Assembly (NCBI GenBank): GCA_011364925.1
Contig: RDOA01000030.1
Span: 1 to 41,244 of the forward strand
Length of the DNA: 41,244 nucleotides
Direction of reading: 5' to 3'
Source of the DNA: Promethearchaeota archaeon
Lineage (GTDB): Archaea; Asgardarchaeota; Lokiarchaeia; Sigyniarchaeales; SOKP01
The position numbers and the translations under genes are program-made. The notes beneath the pieces are model-generated. The model was not told the DNA's origin and searched no databases. It was given only the letters and a program-made list of their open reading frames with translations. Each line of letters opens with the position of its first letter. Position 1 is the first letter of the stretch. Shown here one piece after another: positions 41,015 through 41,244 of the stretch.

Positions 41015-41244
41015 ATGGTAAAAGGAAATAAGTATGGAACTCATCGAGTTATTGAACCTAAGGGAGCACTTCCTCAACCCGCACATAAAATTTCAAACGA
41101 CATGACCCTCTTTGATAATGAAATTCTAATAGATGTTAATTACTTAAACATCGATTCTGCAAGCTTTACTCAATTAATGGAAGAAGCAGACGGAGATGTA
41201 GAAAAAATCAAGACTAAAATCTTGGAAATAGTCCAAAAGCGGGG
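41015..41244 (+). CDS. kdd: L-erythro-3,5-diaminohexanoate dehydrogenase, 5' part
   Basis: Only the first 76 residues are in the window; the frame is open at the right edge. The beginning GNKYGTHRVIEPKGALPQPA is the conserved N-terminus of Kdd. It is followed by HKISNDMTLFDNEILIDVNY and NIDSASFTQLMEEA, also as in that family. Kdd oxidatively deaminates L-erythro-3,5-diaminohexanoate to 5-amino-3-oxohexanoate with NAD(P), the step directly before Kce in lysine fermentation. ATG 41015 has GGAG eight bases upstream; an earlier ATG (41001) stops after six codons. It is divergent from the his operon. Kce is encoded about 11 kb to the left. Confidence 0.85.
   Translation, partial: MVKGNKYGTHRVIEPKGALPQPAHKISNDMTLFDNEILIDVNYLNIDSASFTQLMEEADGDVEKIKTKILEIVQKR

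Noticed and set aside
1-41244. CRISPR arrays, insertion sequences, tRNAs, rRNAs and attachment sites
   Set aside because: No regularly spaced repeats, transposase or integrase motifs, or tRNA-like folds were recognised by reading; a covariance-model search could still find small RNAs.

Overview
This window is AT-rich archaeal DNA, most likely from an Asgard archaeon of the Lokiarchaeia type. The assignment is an inference. It rests on archaeal TATA-like boxes just upstream of starts, archaeal families (a tungsten-type aldehyde ferredoxin oxidoreductase, membrane-bound winged-helix regulators, DUF364), several unrecognised membrane or coiled-coil proteins, and two thioredoxin-fold genes with an in-frame TGA exactly where a catalytic cysteine belongs. 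Such selenoproteins are known from Lokiarchaeota and a few methanogens. No rRNA, tRNA, CRISPR array, transposon or eukaryotic-signature gene was recognised.

Left part (1-13.8 kb): the 3' end of an acyl-CoA synthetase; a predicted selenocysteine peroxiredoxin-like gene (1209-1676) with a structured 3' region; a 755-base gene-poor stretch; a metallo-beta-lactamase-fold enzyme, a DUF364 protein, a cyclophilin-like protein, an MFS exporter, a molbindin, an ornithine decarboxylase-like enzyme and two tandem GNAT acetyltransferases that share a promoter sequence. These are followed by a surface beta-propeller protein translationally coupled to a membrane winged-helix regulator, a membrane protein, and a second predicted selenoprotein (13286-13798).

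Middle (14-28 kb): an iron-dependent alcohol dehydrogenase and an aldehyde ferredoxin oxidoreductase in one operon, an ATP-NAD kinase-like protein, a methyltransferase, a small protein with no conventional start codon, and two short-chain dehydrogenases (one resembling 3-ketodihydrosphingosine reductase). Then comes a GC-richer orphan pair of oligopeptide-type ABC permeases, a second membrane winged-helix regulator and two unrecognised proteins. The palindrome GTTCAG-N4-CTGAAC occurs in both promoter regions of this last group.

Right part (28-41.2 kb): an aminotransferase / 3-keto-5-aminohexanoate cleavage enzyme (kce) / N-methyltransferase-like operon, a phytoene-desaturase-family flavoprotein, a MaoC-type hydratase, and a tightly packed histidine operon on the minus strand (hisIE, G, D, C, B, H and a single-polypeptide HisA-HisF fusion). 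Ahead of hisIE lies a 48-codon reading frame ending in SHFHHHQHHE. Its stop codon opens a 15-bp hairpin, so it looks like a histidine leader peptide and attenuator. Divergent from the his operon is the 5' end of kdd, another lysine-fermentation gene.

Together the genes suggest an anaerobic heterotroph that ferments amino acids (kce, kdd) and fatty or organic acids (acyl-CoA synthetase, hydratase, dehydrogenases), exchanges electrons with ferredoxin through tungsten or molybdenum enzymes, and makes its own histidine. The observations most worth pursuing are the two UxxC selenoproteins, the histidine leader-like element, the HisA-HisF fusion and the shared palindrome.
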